NCBI GenBank assembly: GCA_003154055.1
Contig: PMCH01000338.1
Location: 1-5,375, forward strand
From: Acidobacteriaceae bacterium
Lineage (GTDB): Bacteria > Acidobacteriota > Terriglobia > Terriglobales > Acidobacteriaceae
Direction: 5' to 3'
Length of the DNA: 5,375 nucleotides
The translations under genes and the position numbers were made by a program. How positions within the stretch are numbered: the first letter of the stretch is position 1; each line of letters opens with the position of its first letter. This document shows positions 5,299-5,375 of the stretch, piece after piece. The notes beneath the pieces were generated by a model, which saw only the letters and a program-made list of their open reading frames with translations, was not told the DNA's origin and ran no database searches.

Positions 5299-5375
5299 AC
5301 TTGCTGCACTGTGTGTGCAACTAAAGGCGGTTGGAGGATGAGGGCCCCTATATGTGGTGTTTTATCTCTTGACCC
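5299..5375 (+). other. Right-edge stretch, possible leader and start of a further gene
   Basis: A short stem-loop, TGCAC (5305-5309) with GTGCA (5315-5319), is followed by GGAGG (5333-5337) that abuts an ATG at 5338. The frame from that ATG stays open for 12 codons to the window end, too few to identify. An ATG at 5352 meets a stop after six codons. A GTG at 5354 is also open and lies 16 bases from GGAGG. Nothing else is recognisable here. Confidence 0.25.

Overview
The window looks like a chromosomal segment of a GC-rich (about 60% by eye) Gram-negative bacterium. The best guess is an Acidobacteriota (Terriglobia-like) genome, based on three things: a YncE-like beta-propeller lipoprotein, a fused homocysteine methyltransferase/MTHFR, and housekeeping genes spread singly rather than in tight operons. 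That taxonomy is inference; no rRNA or other marker is present. No mobile element, CRISPR array, tRNA or rRNA was seen.

Layout. Positions 1-1276 (minus strand) hold the first 425 residues of an exported lipoprotein with propeller-like repeats; its C-terminus lies outside the window. It is transcribed divergently from the rest across a 151-bp intergenic region that carries a perfect extended -10 box for the lipoprotein. Positions 1428-3290 (plus) encode a 620-residue bifunctional homocysteine S-methyltransferase / 5,10-methylenetetrahydrofolate reductase. Positions 3390-3626 encode the small subunit of exonuclease VII (xseB). Positions 3723-4088 encode a stand-alone receiver-like protein that keeps the phospho-acceptor Asp but has lost the acidic metal-binding pair and the conserved Lys. 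A perfect palindromic terminator follows (4108-4135), then an extended -10 box only 8 bases upstream of the ATG of a farnesyl-diphosphate-synthase-type prenyltransferase (4171-5067), which therefore looks leaderless. The last 308 bases hold no confident gene: a signal-peptide-like ORF of doubtful reality, a GC-rich hairpin bracketed by 8-bp direct repeats, and perhaps the start of another gene at the right edge.

How the genes relate. The methyltransferase/reductase supplies methyl groups for methionine synthesis from the folate pool. xseB and the prenyl synthase are neighbours in many bacteria (xseB-ispA-dxs in E. coli); here the order is kept, but the degenerate receiver gene sits between them, and the terminator plus new promoter separate ispA from its upstream neighbours. 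No complete undescribed system is evident. The most notable points are the pseudo-receiver inserted in the xseB-ispA pair, the possible leaderless starts, and the hairpin/direct-repeat structure behind ispA.
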